This document shows, in pieces, positions 14,007-20,750 of a stretch of DNA of 20,750 bases (within the stretch, counting starts at the first letter, position 1; each line of letters opens with the position of its first letter). The DNA lies in assembly GCF_902491285.1 (NCBI RefSeq), contig NZ_CABUHK010000089.1, forward strand, positions 1 through 20,750, written 5' to 3'. The translations under genes and the position numbers were made by a program. The notes beneath the pieces were generated by a model. The model was not told the origin of the DNA, did no database searches, and saw only the letters and a list, made by a program, of their open reading frames with translations. This DNA is from an uncultured Bacteroides sp. (GTDB taxonomy: Bacteria; Bacteroidota; Bacteroidia; Bacteroidales; Bacteroidaceae).

Positions 14007-14094
14007 GAAACAAGAAAACAGGTCAAGTACGGGTTACTTCAACACACTCTTTAAGGTAGAACATTACCAGTACGATTATCCGTTTTCCTGTTTC
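14007..14094 (+). ncRNA. Structured RNA 1 with GGUCAA-N7-UUACUUC motif
   Basis: A long closing stem: 14007-14022 pairs with 14079-14094, with 14 of 16 positions paired. Inside are the motif (14021-14040), a small hairpin GGTA-GAACAT-TACC (14055-14068) and CGATTATCC (14073-14081) on the 3' side. The start coincides with the predicted transcript start. There is no significant open reading frame. It would be released either by its own ends or by 5' processing of the tRNA-like RNA 2 that begins 6 nt later. Confidence 0.65.
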
Positions 14095-14099
14095 GTAAA

Positions 14100-14216
14100 G
14101 GGGCAGTAGCTCAGTGGGTAGAGCATCATCTTTAATCTTGAGATAATCTTGATAAAAGGTCAATTAAGATTTACTTCTATTCCGTGACTGTCACCGGTTC
14201 GACTCCGGTCTGCTCC
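14100..14216 (+). ncRNA. tRNA-mimic RNA 2 lacking an anticodon arm
   Basis: Clear tRNA parts: a 7-bp acceptor (14100-14106 with 14210-14216), a D arm (GCTC 14109-14112 with GAGC 14121-14124, loop AGTGGGTA), and a T arm (14193-14197 with 14205-14209, loop TTCGACT). The 17-nt anticodon arm and variable loop are replaced by 68 nt that hold the motif GGTCAA-N7-TTACTTC (14158-14177). GGTCA (14158-14162) can pair with TGACT (14185-14189), which lies 3 nt before the T stem. No anticodon loop can be drawn. It is followed by ACAA, not CCA. It is best read as a tRNA mimic comparable in idea to bacterial YrlA RNAs. Confidence 0.8.
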
Positions 14217-14230
14217 ACAAAGACAAATAT

Positions 14231-14336
14231 AGAGGTAGGACAGTAGCTTCGGAATTATCTGAAATGAGGTCAACCGGGGCTTACTTCTTAACGGTGGCTA
14301 TTGCTGGTTCGAATCCGGCCTGTTCTACCTCTTTTT
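14231..14336 (+). ncRNA. tRNA-mimic RNA 3 ending in a terminator-like stem
   Basis: The acceptor-like stem is 13 bp (14231-14243 with 14320-14332, one G-U pair) and runs into TTTTT, so it can act as a terminator. The T arm (14303-14307 with 14315-14319) has the loop TTCGAAT. The D arm is degenerate. The motif is at 14268-14287; GGTCA (14268-14272) pairs with TGGCT (14295-14299). As in RNA 2, there are 7 nt between the motif and the pairing strand and 3 nt from there to the T stem. Confidence 0.78.
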
Positions 14337-14342
14337 ATAAAC

Positions 14343-14413
14343 TAAGGTCAAGGAAGGCTTACTTCAAAAACTGCAGGAATGCACCATTGATTCACAGTCT
14401 CCCGATTACCTTA
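14343..14413 (+). promoter_or_regulatory. mRNA leader element 4 with the same motif
   Basis: GGTCAA-N7-TTACTTC at 14346-14365, closed by TAAGGT (14343-14348) with ACCTTA (14408-14413) and with CGATTA (14403-14408) on the 3' side as in RNA 1. It ends 17 nt before the ATG at 14431. No separate promoter is seen between RNA 3 and this gene, so it is probably in the mRNA leader and may serve feedback control by the encoded protein. Confidence 0.6.
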
Positions 14414-14430
14414 CTTAAAAAACACAACGT

Positions 14431-16677
14431 ATGAAAAAAGATTTGTTGAAAGTAACTATCAGGCAAAATGCAATTTATTTGCCAGTGATAGAAGGAACAG
14501 AAAAGCGCGAAGCATTGACTTCGACTACTGTAACATTGGTTGCTCAACTTCGAAAAGTGGGATATAGCTTATCCGAGGAGTTGCTGCATGCTGTCAATCA
14601 GTTGTATCCGGCGCAGCAGGTGGAGATTCTTCAGGTGATGAAGGAAGTATTGGGCGTAACGCTCAATTGGGCTCCATTGGTGAAAGGCTGGGATACACCT
14701 ACTGGAGAAACAGGATTAGACCATTTGATAACATGGATTGCCAACATCTTCAATAGCAAGAAAGGCGTGAAGCTGCCCTGCGGACACGTGATTCCCGATA
14801 ATACCTTCCCTTTGGAGCGATACAACGGCTGCCCGTTCTGCGGAACTCCGTTTGAAACGTCCGCTACGGAATACTTCGGACAGGGAAGCAAGCTGAAAGT
14901 CCTTGAACTTTGGCGGGAAGAGGATTTGAATGGTTTCTTCCGCGACCTGCTTGAATCGCGTACGGCTCTTGATGCCACACAAGTGGATAGCTTGAAGATT
15001 TTGCTTGGCGAACTTCCGTTGCCGGCAGTCGGAATCAAGATGAAAGAAACTTTGATGCTGGTGATAGATACATTGGTAGAGCAGGACAGGGCGCAGGAAG
15101 CGCAAATCTATTTCTCCACTCCGAACGATATATTGCGTTATCTGTGGTATAAGAAAACCGGATTCCTGCAAATCATCGAACCTAAGACCATCATCCGTAA
15201 GGCGGGTAGAAACAATAAGCATATAACTGCTGCTTTGGATAAAAGCCGTTCGGCTGCTCAGGCGAAGCGTGAGGAACTGAAGTTGAAATACACCCGCCGC
15301 GAATGTAAAATGGTAGCCCTTTGGCTGAATAACCTGGAGATGAACGCGGAGAAGGCTTGCGAAATCATGCATCCGAAAAGAGAGATGTGGGTACGTATGA
15401 TACGTGCGTTGCGTTTAGCGGAATATGCCCGTAAGCCGGGATTCGGGAATTTGAAGGAGTTGATGGATATATTCTACTGTCAGGCATATACGGTTTGGCA
15501 GGGAGAGGTGGACTGCTACCGTTTGAAAGCGGATGCTGCACAGACATTCGCCTTATTGAAGCAGCGACCGGGTATGTTCGCACGTTCCTTGTTTGCCAAT
15601 ATGCTTTGGTTCGGAGCGGAAGAGACATTGGCTGCATTCAAGGAAGTCGTTCATTTGTTGCCGGCTCGTCTGGTGGTTACTTTGGGCATGTATGCGGAGA
15701 ACTACTTTGAGCAAGGACATAAGAGAATGGTGAAACCTTTGGGCGGTAATGCTCATTTGATAGAACCTCACTACTTGGTGGGTCTTTATATGGAAGACCA
15801 GCTTAAAGCAATGGTGAAAGATGTGCAGGACTTGTGCAAGGAAGTCGTGGCTGCCCGTTTTGCCAATGCAGCGGCTGAGGGAGAGAACAAGAGCATATAT
15901 ATCGACCCTATGTTGTTCCATATCCCGTTGTCTATCGGTGACCGTAGCGAGACTATTCAGGATACTTCCTGTGCCTTGCAGGGAACACGTTTCCCGGTAG
16001 AAGGGGATAAGGTGCGCCTGTTCATGCAGTGGGGAAAAGGGCTTCCGGCACAGCATTTGGATATGGACTTGAGTTGTCACATCACTTTGCCGTCAACGAC
16101 GGAAGTTTGCTCTTATTTCAAATTGCAGGCTATCGGTGCCAAACATAGCGGAGATATCCGAAGCATCCCCGATAAGAAAGGTACTGCCGAGTATATTGAA
16201 CTGGATTTGAATGAACTGAACCGTGTAGGTGCGCAGTATGTGGTTTTCACTTGCAATGCGTATAGTAATGGTGCTATCTCTCCTAATTTGGTAGTCGGTT
16301 GGATGGACTCAGCTTATCCGATGAAGATATCAGAGAAGACCGGAGTGGCTTACGACCCTTCTTGCGTTCAGCATCAGGTACGTGTTTCCCAAAGTTTGCA
16401 AAAAGGACTTGTTTTCGGGGTATTGAAAGTGAAAGAAAGGGAAATCGTCTGGCTGGAAATACCTTTCGGCGGACAGACCATTCTTTCTTTGGATACACAA
16501 GCTGTCGAAAAGTACCTGGATAAACTGGATGCGAAAACAACCGTCGGCGAACTGTTGGCTGTCAAAGCACAGGCACAGGGATTGAAGTTGGTTGATGCAC
16601 CGGAAGCGGACGAAGTATATACCCGTGAATGGGCGTTGAATACTGCTGCTGTGACTAAGTTGCTGTTGGGGGATTAA
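14431..16677 (+). CDS. RING-like, helical and TerD-like domain protein (MXAN_6230/SCO0854-type)
   Basis: 748 residues, with no signal peptide or membrane helix. The zinc ligands C117, H119, C134, C137 (LPCGHVI ... YNGCPFCG) form a RING-like treble-clef knuckle. Residues about 225-480 are an all-helical region with TRRECKMVALWLNNLEM, LWVRMIRALRLAEYAR-like repeats and FALLKQRPGMFARSLFANML. Residues about 520-680 resemble TerD: GDKVRLFMQW, DMDLSCH, KHSGDIRS, then AEYIELDLNEL and VVFTCNAYS. This order matches the MXAN_6230/SCO0854 RING protein family as I remember it. The helical part recalls the TROVE domain of Ro60, but this is only a suggestion and there is no vWA MIDAS motif. Four RNA elements sharing one motif lie immediately upstream, so the protein is the likely RNA partner (inference). 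Start at 14431; no Shine-Dalgarno is seen. Confidence 0.8.
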   Translation: MKKDLLKVTIRQNAIYLPVIEGTEKREALTSTTVTLVAQLRKVGYSLSEELLHAVNQLYPAQQVEILQVMKEVLGVTLNWAPLVKGWDTPTGETGLDHLITWIANIFNSKKGVKLPCGHVIPDNTFPLERYNGCPFCGTPFETSATEYFGQGSKLKVLELWREEDLNGFFRDLLESRTALDATQVDSLKILLGELPLPAVGIKMKETLMLVIDTLVEQDRAQEAQIYFSTPNDILRYLWYKKTGFLQIIEPKTIIRKAGRNNKHITAALDKSRSAAQAKREELKLKYTRRECKMVALWLNNLEMNAEKACEIMHPKREMWVRMIRALRLAEYARKPGFGNLKELMDIFYCQAYTVWQGEVDCYRLKADAAQTFALLKQRPGMFARSLFANMLWFGAEETLAAFKEVVHLLPARLVVTLGMYAENYFEQGHKRMVKPLGGNAHLIEPHYLVGLYMEDQLKAMVKDVQDLCKEVVAARFANAAAEGENKSIYIDPMLFHIPLSIGDRSETIQDTSCALQGTRFPVEGDKVRLFMQWGKGLPAQHLDMDLSCHITLPSTTEVCSYFKLQAIGAKHSGDIRSIPDKKGTAEYIELDLNELNRVGAQYVVFTCNAYSNGAISPNLVVGWMDSAYPMKISEKTGVAYDPSCVQHQVRVSQSLQKGLVFGVLKVKEREIVWLEIPFGGQTILSLDTQAVEKYLDKLDAKTTVGELLAVKAQAQGLKLVDAPEADEVYTREWALNTAAVTKLLLGD

Positions 16678-16681
16678 TTTT

Positions 16682-16709
16682 TTAGGAAGAACTGGCTTTT
16701 TCTTCCTAA
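16682..16709 (+). terminator. Intrinsic terminator after the RING/TerD-like gene
   Basis: Perfect 10-bp stem, TTAGGAAGAA (16682-16691) with TTCTTCCTAA (16700-16709), 8-nt loop. It starts 4 bp after the stop codon, with a short T-rich context on both sides. Confidence 0.8.
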
Positions 16710-16719
16710 GATTTAAAGG

Positions 16720-16752
16720 TCGCATTACATAAAGTTGTACCTTTGTATGCGA
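16720..16752 (+). promoter_or_regulatory. Promoter of the HU-type gene, flanked by a dyad
   Basis: TACCTTTG at 16738-16745 matches TAnnTTTG. The -7 box lies between TCGCAT (16720-16725) and ATGCGA (16747-16752), a perfect inverted repeat that could be an operator. The transcript would start near 16751 and have a leader of about 200 nt before 16949. Confidence 0.55.
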
Positions 16753-16761
16753 TAAGCTATT

Positions 16762-16847
16762 CGTCTGACAGCTGTTGAACTTTCGTCTGACAACTGTTCT
16801 CTTTTCGTCTAACAACTGTCAGACGCAAAAGAAACAGTTGTCAGACG
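16762..16847 (+). repeat. Three 15-bp direct repeats at 22-bp spacing plus an inverted copy
   Basis: CGTCTGACAGCTGTT (16762-16776), CGTCTGACAACTGTT (16784-16798) and CGTCTAACAACTGTC (16806-16820) recur at exactly 22 bp. AACAGTTGTCAGACG (16833-16847) is the exact reverse complement of copy 2 and is followed by ATTATTTTT. In RNA any of the three copies could pair with the last one; the pair formed by copy 2 is a perfect 15-bp terminator-like hairpin. Copy 3 also forms its own hairpin CGTCT ... AGACG (16806-16825). Confidence 0.85.
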
Positions 16848-16948
16848 ATTATTTTTATACTAAACGGAGCGTAAAGCTTAGGGAAGGGAGAGGCAAATGT
16901 CAGCGAATAAGGTATTAAATGTATAAACAACTAATAAATGATATCCTT

Positions 16949-17566
16949 ATGAGTGCATATTATGATTTGTATGAAACACCTGACCCTAATAGTACAGGAG
17001 AGAAACAACCTCTTCATGCCCGCATCGTCCCAAGTGGAACTTATTCTAAAAAAGAATTTTTAGAACGTGTATCCCGCCATCAGCCTTTTCCCCATAATAT
17101 TATTGAAGGAGTGCTTGGTGCTGTCGTTGATGAACTTGCCGAAGCTTTGGCAGACGGATATATTGTAGAACTAGGTGAACTCGGGCATTTCAGCATTTCA
17201 TTGAAATGTACACATAAAGTAATGAATAAGAAGGAAATCCGTGCCGAGTCTATCCGCTTCGATAATGTTCATCTACGCACTTCCAAAGGATTTAAAAAGA
17301 AAATACATCGGGAAATAGAACTCGAACGGGTGGAGAATTCCGGCGGGACTACTTCCAAAACGGAGATACCTATCGGACGACGTCTCCAAATGTTACAGGA
17401 GTTCCTAAAGAGAAACGGTGGAATCACCCGCATGGAATACAGCAGGCTGACAGGAGTAGCCCGATTGAAAGCTGTTGATGACTTGAATACTTTTATCCAA
17501 GAGGGGAAACTGCGTAAAAGAGGTTCGGGACGAACTGTGTTTTATGTATGGAAACAGGAAGAATGA
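16949..17566 (+). CDS. HU-type DNA-binding protein with C-terminal winged-helix-like extension
   Basis: 205 residues from the ATG at 16949 (MSAYYDLYETPDPN), the usual start of Bacteroidetes HU/IHF-like proteins. The next ATG upstream (16919) would add ten unlike residues. The HU-like part (about 1-125) includes the KPLHARIVPSGTYSKKEF-type arm, PHNIIEGVLGAVVDELAEAL and the E-L-G-x-L-G-x-F (ELGELGHFS) segment. The rest (about 140-205) reads GRRLQMLQEFLKRNGGITRM, TGVARLKAVDDL and KLRKRGSGRTVFYVW, a winged-helix pattern. It probably binds DNA as a dimer and may be an architectural or regulatory protein. The unusual repeated leader suggests tight control of its own expression. Confidence 0.85.
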   Translation: MSAYYDLYETPDPNSTGEKQPLHARIVPSGTYSKKEFLERVSRHQPFPHNIIEGVLGAVVDELAEALADGYIVELGELGHFSISLKCTHKVMNKKEIRAESIRFDNVHLRTSKGFKKKIHREIELERVENSGGTTSKTEIPIGRRLQMLQEFLKRNGGITRMEYSRLTGVARLKAVDDLNTFIQEGKLRKRGSGRTVFYVWKQEE

Positions 17567-17736
17567 GATAATCGATTTTTCAAAGAGGCTTGATAACCAA
17601 AAAGTTTTTGATATGAGATTTTATCATATTACATGACTTTCTTCAATAAAACAATGCGTAATGTTCTATTGTTATAGTTTTGTAATCTTTATTTGGACAT
17701 TAAAAGAGATGCAGTATCTAGTTTAAAAACAGGTTC

Positions 17737-18081
17737 CTAAATAGATAGTATTTTTTCTCCATTTTTCAGATATTCTGTTAGTGGAGCTCCCATGTATCTA
17801 ACGGTAATACCTAAATTGATAATAATTGAAGTTACTCCAAAATTGTTGCAGCAATCCTGGCATGCTTCAATTGTAATTCCTGATTGTAGCATTTCCAATA
17901 CTTCTGTCTGAACTTGTGTATCGTTTGCCACTAATCTTACCGATGCTCCCCAAAGGATTACATTTATATGTTTCCACCAACCTCTGTTTTTAGAGTTTAT
18001 TGCGTACATTGACAACATATTAAAGATTGTATCTTTATTGTCGGTTGTCCACAGGATATTTAACTTGTCGTTTTCATTCAT
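17737..18081 (-). CDS. DsrE-like small protein
   Basis: 114 residues starting MNENDKLNILWTTDNKDTIF. The alternating pattern NILWTTDN, then a helix, then HINVILWGASVRLVAND, a helix with VLEMLQSGITIEACQDCCNN and a final VRYMGAPLTEYLKNGEKIL matches the DsrE/DsrF-like fold. The central C-x-x-C (CQDCC) sits where the active cysteine of sulfur-relay DsrE proteins lies. Function in Bacteroides is unknown; sulfur transfer is possible. The start at 18081 is chosen because a -7 element lies at 18110-18117 and the longer reading adds a hydrophobic, unlikely stretch. It stands alone on the minus strand between two plus-strand genes. Confidence 0.82.
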   Translation of the reverse strand: MNENDKLNILWTTDNKDTIFNMLSMYAINSKNRGWWKHINVILWGASVRLVANDTQVQTEVLEMLQSGITIEACQDCCNNFGVTSIIINLGITVRYMGAPLTEYLKNGEKILSI

Positions 18082-18109
18082 TGTTTTAAATTTAAAATGT
18101 TCAATACAA

Positions 18110-18117
18110 CAAAAGTA
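18110..18117 (-). promoter_or_regulatory. -7 promoter element for the DsrE-like gene
   Basis: Minus strand TACTTTTG matches TAnnTTTG, about 29 bp before the ATG at 18081. The -33 element is weak. Confidence 0.5.
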
Positions 18118-18181
18118 GTGAATTAAATTTGAAATTCGTTTGTTATAGATTCTTTTAAATAACACATATTAAGCCTGATAA

Positions 18182-18213
18182 TTTGTCCGTTCACTTTCAT
18201 ACGCCTATATTTG
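18182..18213 (+). promoter_or_regulatory. Strong promoter of the His-rich protein and receptor unit
   Basis: TTTG at 18182-18185 and TATATTTG at 18206-18213 with a 20-bp spacer: the best -33/-7 match in the window. Transcription would start near 18220, about 25 nt before the ATG at 18246. Confidence 0.8.
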
Positions 18214-18245
18214 CTCCCGCTATTCTATATAATCAATAGGTGAGA

Positions 18246-18560
18246 ATGTATCATAAGAGAAAAGCAAGAGCATACATAGCGTGGATGTTATTCATGACAT
18301 TCATTCCTTTCTTTGCAGTGAAGACCTTTCACTATCATGGAAGCGAGGATGAAAAGTCATGTTCTCATGCAGAGCATTCCCGGAATCATGCAGATGATTG
18401 TGCGATATGCAAGTACTCTCTTTCCCTTTTCACGGAACCTCAACCAATAGAATTTCATAGCATACTGACGCTCATTCCTTATGAGCTGATTGTTACTCAG
18501 GATAAGGTCGTTTGCAAACGGACTTATTCGCATCAACTGCGTGCACCCCCTGTCGCATAA
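18246..18560 (+). CDS. Small His/Cys-rich membrane protein, probably metal-linked
   Basis: 104 residues from the ATG at 18246 (MYHKRKARAYIAWMLF); a GTG at 18240 is in frame but AGGTGAG just before the ATG favours 18246. One N-terminal hydrophobic segment (about 8-26, IAWMLFMTFIPFFAV) is followed by HYHGSEDEKSCSHAEHSRNH and DCAICKYSL. The clustered His and Cys could bind copper or zinc. Bacteroidetes often carry such a gene just before a TonB receptor; it ends in a typical ...LRAPP tail. It lies 85 bp before the receptor gene and is probably in the same transcript. The family function is not established. Confidence 0.75.
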   Translation: MYHKRKARAYIAWMLFMTFIPFFAVKTFHYHGSEDEKSCSHAEHSRNHADDCAICKYSLSLFTEPQPIEFHSILTLIPYELIVTQDKVVCKRTYSHQLRAPPVA

Positions 18561-18645
18561 TTACATACTTAAATTTACCAAGAAGACAGATTCACAGTAA
18601 CCTGTCCTCACACTCTTTTTACACATTAAATAAAGATTGTAATTG

Positions 18646-20750
18646 ATGCGTATCGGAATTATTTCGGGCGTACTGGGGCTGATTGTAGCCTTACCCGTCC
18701 ATGCACAGAAATCCGATTCAATCAAGAGTATGCTTTTACCTGATGTTGTGGTGACGGAAACGTACCAGCAACGTCAAGCCAAGAAGTCTGCGCTCACGGT
18801 TGAAGTGATAAATCAGGATTTTCTGCGCAAACATTTTACAGGAAACTTCATGCAGGCGATGGAGAACATACCCGGCGTGCAAGCAATGGATATAGGCTCC
18901 GGCTTCTCCAAACCGATGATTCGCGGGATGGGATTCAACCGGATTGCCATATTGGAGAATGGCGTCAAGCAGGAAGGGCAACAATGGGGAGCCGACCACG
19001 GATTGGAACTCGATGCTTTCAATATCGAAGCGGTCAATGTCCTGAAAGGCCCTGCTTCCTTACTGTACGGCAGCGACGCGATGGGCGGAGTGATTGATAT
19101 AACCCCGCTACCCGTCCCTGCTGACAACAGTGTCTTTGGAGACGTTACTCTCCTGGGCAAATCTGTCAATGGAACGATTGGCGGCTCACTGATGCTGGGA
19201 ATAAAGAAGAATGCCTGGTACTCACATATCCGCTACTCGGAACAGCATTTCGGAGATTATCGTATCCCTACGGATACCATCGTTTATCTCACGCAGAAAA
19301 TGCCCGTCTACGGACGTAAGTTAAAGAACACGGCAGGTATCGAACGCAACGTCGGATTCTTCACCCAATATCAAAACAAAGGATATAAGGCGAACTACTC
19401 CGTAAGCAATGTATATCAAAAGACCGGTTTCTTTCCGGGAGCGCACGGTGTGCCCGACGCGTCCCGTGTAGAAGATGACGGAGACAGCCGCAATATTGAA
19501 TTGCCATATAGCAAGGTGAATCATCTGAAAGTGACTACCCATCAGCAATACGCGTGGGAGAAACTAATCCTGTCAGGTGATTTGGGCTTCCAGAACAACC
19601 ATCGTGAAGAATGGAGTGCCTTCCATACCCACTACGGTTCGCAATCCGCACCGGAGAAAGACCCGGACAAAGAACTGGCTTTTAACCTGAATACTTACAG
19701 TACTTCGGTTAAAGCCCGCTTTGTCGGTTCTTCCTCGTGGGAGCATACGCTGGGTTGGGACGGACAGCACCAACGAAACGGCATCTCCGGTTATTCGTTC
19801 TTACTGCCCGAATACCACCGTTCCACCACCGGATTGCTTTGGCTCACCACCTATCGACCTAACAATCTCCTCTCCATTAGCGGCGGAGCACGATATGACT
19901 ACGGACATATCAACATCTCTGCCCATGAAGACGCCTATCTTGCCGATTATCTTCGGAAACAAGGATATGAACAAGAACAGATAGACCTCTATAAGTGGAA
20001 CAGCCACGCAGTGAAGGAACACTTCGGTGATTACTCCTTTTCTTTAGGGCTTGTGTGGACGCCCTCGGCCGCTCATATGATAAAGCTGAATGTAGGACGC
20101 AGCTTCCGCCTGCCCGGTGCGAACGAGCTTGCCGCCAACGGTGTTCATCACGGCACTTTCCGCCATGAACAGGGAGACGCGACGCTGAAGTCCGAACAAG
20201 GCTGGCAACTGGACGCCTCTTATAACCTGAACTACCGGGGAATCTCTTTTTCCGTTTCCCCCTTTGTCAGTTGGTTCAGCAATTATATCTTCCTGCGTCC
20301 TACCGGCGAATGGTCTGTATTGCCCTATGCCGGACAAATCTATCGCTATACCGGAGCAGAAGCCTTATTCGCGGGAACGGAAGCTACAATAGATGTCCGC
20401 TTTCTGCGCAACTTCAATTACCGTATCTCCGCCGAATATGTCTACACCTATAATTGTGACGAACATATCCCGTTGAGCTTCTCTCCACCGCCCGGTATGC
20501 GGAATACATTGACCTGGCAGCATAAACGCTATATGCTTTATGCCGAATGGCAAAGTATCGCCCGTCAGAACCGTGTCGACCGTAACGAAGACCGTACGTC
20601 CGGGGCAAACCTTTTCCATTTGGGCGGCTCATTAAACATTCCGACAGGTGGAAACAGTGAAATAGAAATCACCCTGACCGCCCGTAATATCTTCAATACC
20701 CGATATTACAATCATCTTAGTTTTTACAGGAAAGTTGAAATCCCCGAACC
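18646..20750 (+). CDS. TonB-dependent outer-membrane receptor, 3' end beyond the window
   Basis: 701 residues are visible from the ATG at 18646, with no stop before the window ends. The signal peptide MRIGIISGVLGLIVALPVHA is followed by a TonB-box-like segment LLPDVVVTETYQ, then the plug domain (about 35-150) with QAMENIPGVQAMDIG, PMIRGMGFNRIAILENG and VLKGPASLLYGSDAMGGVID. The remainder consists of beta-barrel strands with aromatic ends. GVHHGTFRHEQGD near residue 500 and other His-rich loops resemble zinc or copper receptors such as ZnuD. No carboxypeptidase-like N-terminal domain of SusC type is present, which also points to metal or siderophore uptake rather than glycans. It follows the small His-rich protein in one probable operon. 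Confidence 0.93.
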   Translation, partial: MRIGIISGVLGLIVALPVHAQKSDSIKSMLLPDVVVTETYQQRQAKKSALTVEVINQDFLRKHFTGNFMQAMENIPGVQAMDIGSGFSKPMIRGMGFNRIAILENGVKQEGQQWGADHGLELDAFNIEAVNVLKGPASLLYGSDAMGGVIDITPLPVPADNSVFGDVTLLGKSVNGTIGGSLMLGIKKNAWYSHIRYSEQHFGDYRIPTDTIVYLTQKMPVYGRKLKNTAGIERNVGFFTQYQNKGYKANYSVSNVYQKTGFFPGAHGVPDASRVEDDGDSRNIELPYSKVNHLKVTTHQQYAWEKLILSGDLGFQNNHREEWSAFHTHYGSQSAPEKDPDKELAFNLNTYSTSVKARFVGSSSWEHTLGWDGQHQRNGISGYSFLLPEYHRSTTGLLWLTTYRPNNLLSISGGARYDYGHINISAHEDAYLADYLRKQGYEQEQIDLYKWNSHAVKEHFGDYSFSLGLVWTPSAAHMIKLNVGRSFRLPGANELAANGVHHGTFRHEQGDATLKSEQGWQLDASYNLNYRGISFSVSPFVSWFSNYIFLRPTGEWSVLPYAGQIYRYTGAEALFAGTEATIDVRFLRNFNYRISAEYVYTYNCDEHIPLSFSPPPGMRNTLTWQHKRYMLYAEWQSIARQNRVDRNEDRTSGANLFHLGGSLNIPTGGNSEIEITLTARNIFNTRYYNHLSFYRKVEIPE

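Noticed and set aside
13847..14059. Short plus-strand reading frames of 65-70 codons before RNA 1
   Set aside because: They overlap the RNA promoter and the array promoter, have no ribosome-binding site, and their translations look like random composition.
14100..14216. An ordinary tRNA gene with an intron
   Set aside because: Acceptor, D and T arms are good, but 68 nt replace the anticodon arm and no anticodon stem-loop can be drawn by removing any segment; the insert is too short for a self-splicing intron and carries the motif shared with non-tRNA units.
16762..16847. A CRISPR array
   Set aside because: The repeats are 15 bp with only 7-bp gaps, one copy is inverted, and no cas gene is present.
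17611..17629. Inverted repeat ATATGA ... TCATAT after the HU-type gene as a terminator
   Set aside because: The stem is only 6 AT-rich pairs without a T tail; it could be chance in AT-rich DNA.
18736..20632. Minus-strand and alternative-frame reading frames inside the receptor gene
   Set aside because: They are shadows of the long, continuous TonB receptor frame, which carries a signal peptide, plug and barrel motifs.

Overview
The window looks like a chromosomal segment of a gut Bacteroides or close relative. Evidence: repeated Bacteroidetes-type promoters (TTTG about 20 bp upstream of TAnnTTTG), weak Shine-Dalgarno sequences, moderate-to-low GC, and gene families typical of that genus (NrfA nitrite reductase, HU-type protein with a C-terminal extension, SIMPL protein, TonB receptor paired with a small His-rich protein).

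Layout. (1) 72-5143, plus strand: a sensor histidine kinase with a suspect 5' end, a pentahaem nitrite reductase (nrfA), an AraC-type regulator and a PNPOx-like flavoprotein. A strong bidirectional terminator separates these from a convergent ABM-type monooxygenase (5285-5560). (2) 5873-8559, plus strand: an unknown membrane protein, a SIMPL-domain exported protein and an RsgA GTPase with a structured leader. (3) 8613-13782, minus strand: an AT-rich array of small, mostly unfamiliar genes. Nearly every gene is preceded by a short core resembling CATTAGTAACAAT and separated from the next by hairpin-containing repeats. Two pairs of genes share their last codons because the repeat runs into the coding sequence. 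This looks like a recombination-built cassette array (integron-like, or like the recombinase-associated immunity-gene clusters known in Bacteroidales). No recombinase gene is in view. The array ends on a piece of an AraC gene and a frameshifted small gene. (4) 13994-16677, plus strand: a promoter, three structured RNA units (two of them tRNA mimics with a foreign arm in place of the anticodon arm), a fourth related element in the mRNA leader, and a 748-residue protein with RING-like zinc residues and a TerD-like C-terminal domain. All four RNA units carry GGUCAA-N7-UUACUUC with exact spacing. I regard this as the most interesting system here: a Y-RNA-like or tRNA-mimic RNA family with its probable protein partner. 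(5) 16738-18081: an HU-type DNA-binding protein whose leader has three 15-bp repeats at exact 22-bp spacing plus an inverted copy before a T-rich tail, and a minus-strand DsrE-like protein. (6) 18182-20750, plus strand: a strong promoter, a small His-rich membrane protein and a TonB-dependent receptor that runs off the window, probably a metal-uptake pair.

All functional calls are from reading motifs by eye; no database or folding program was run.
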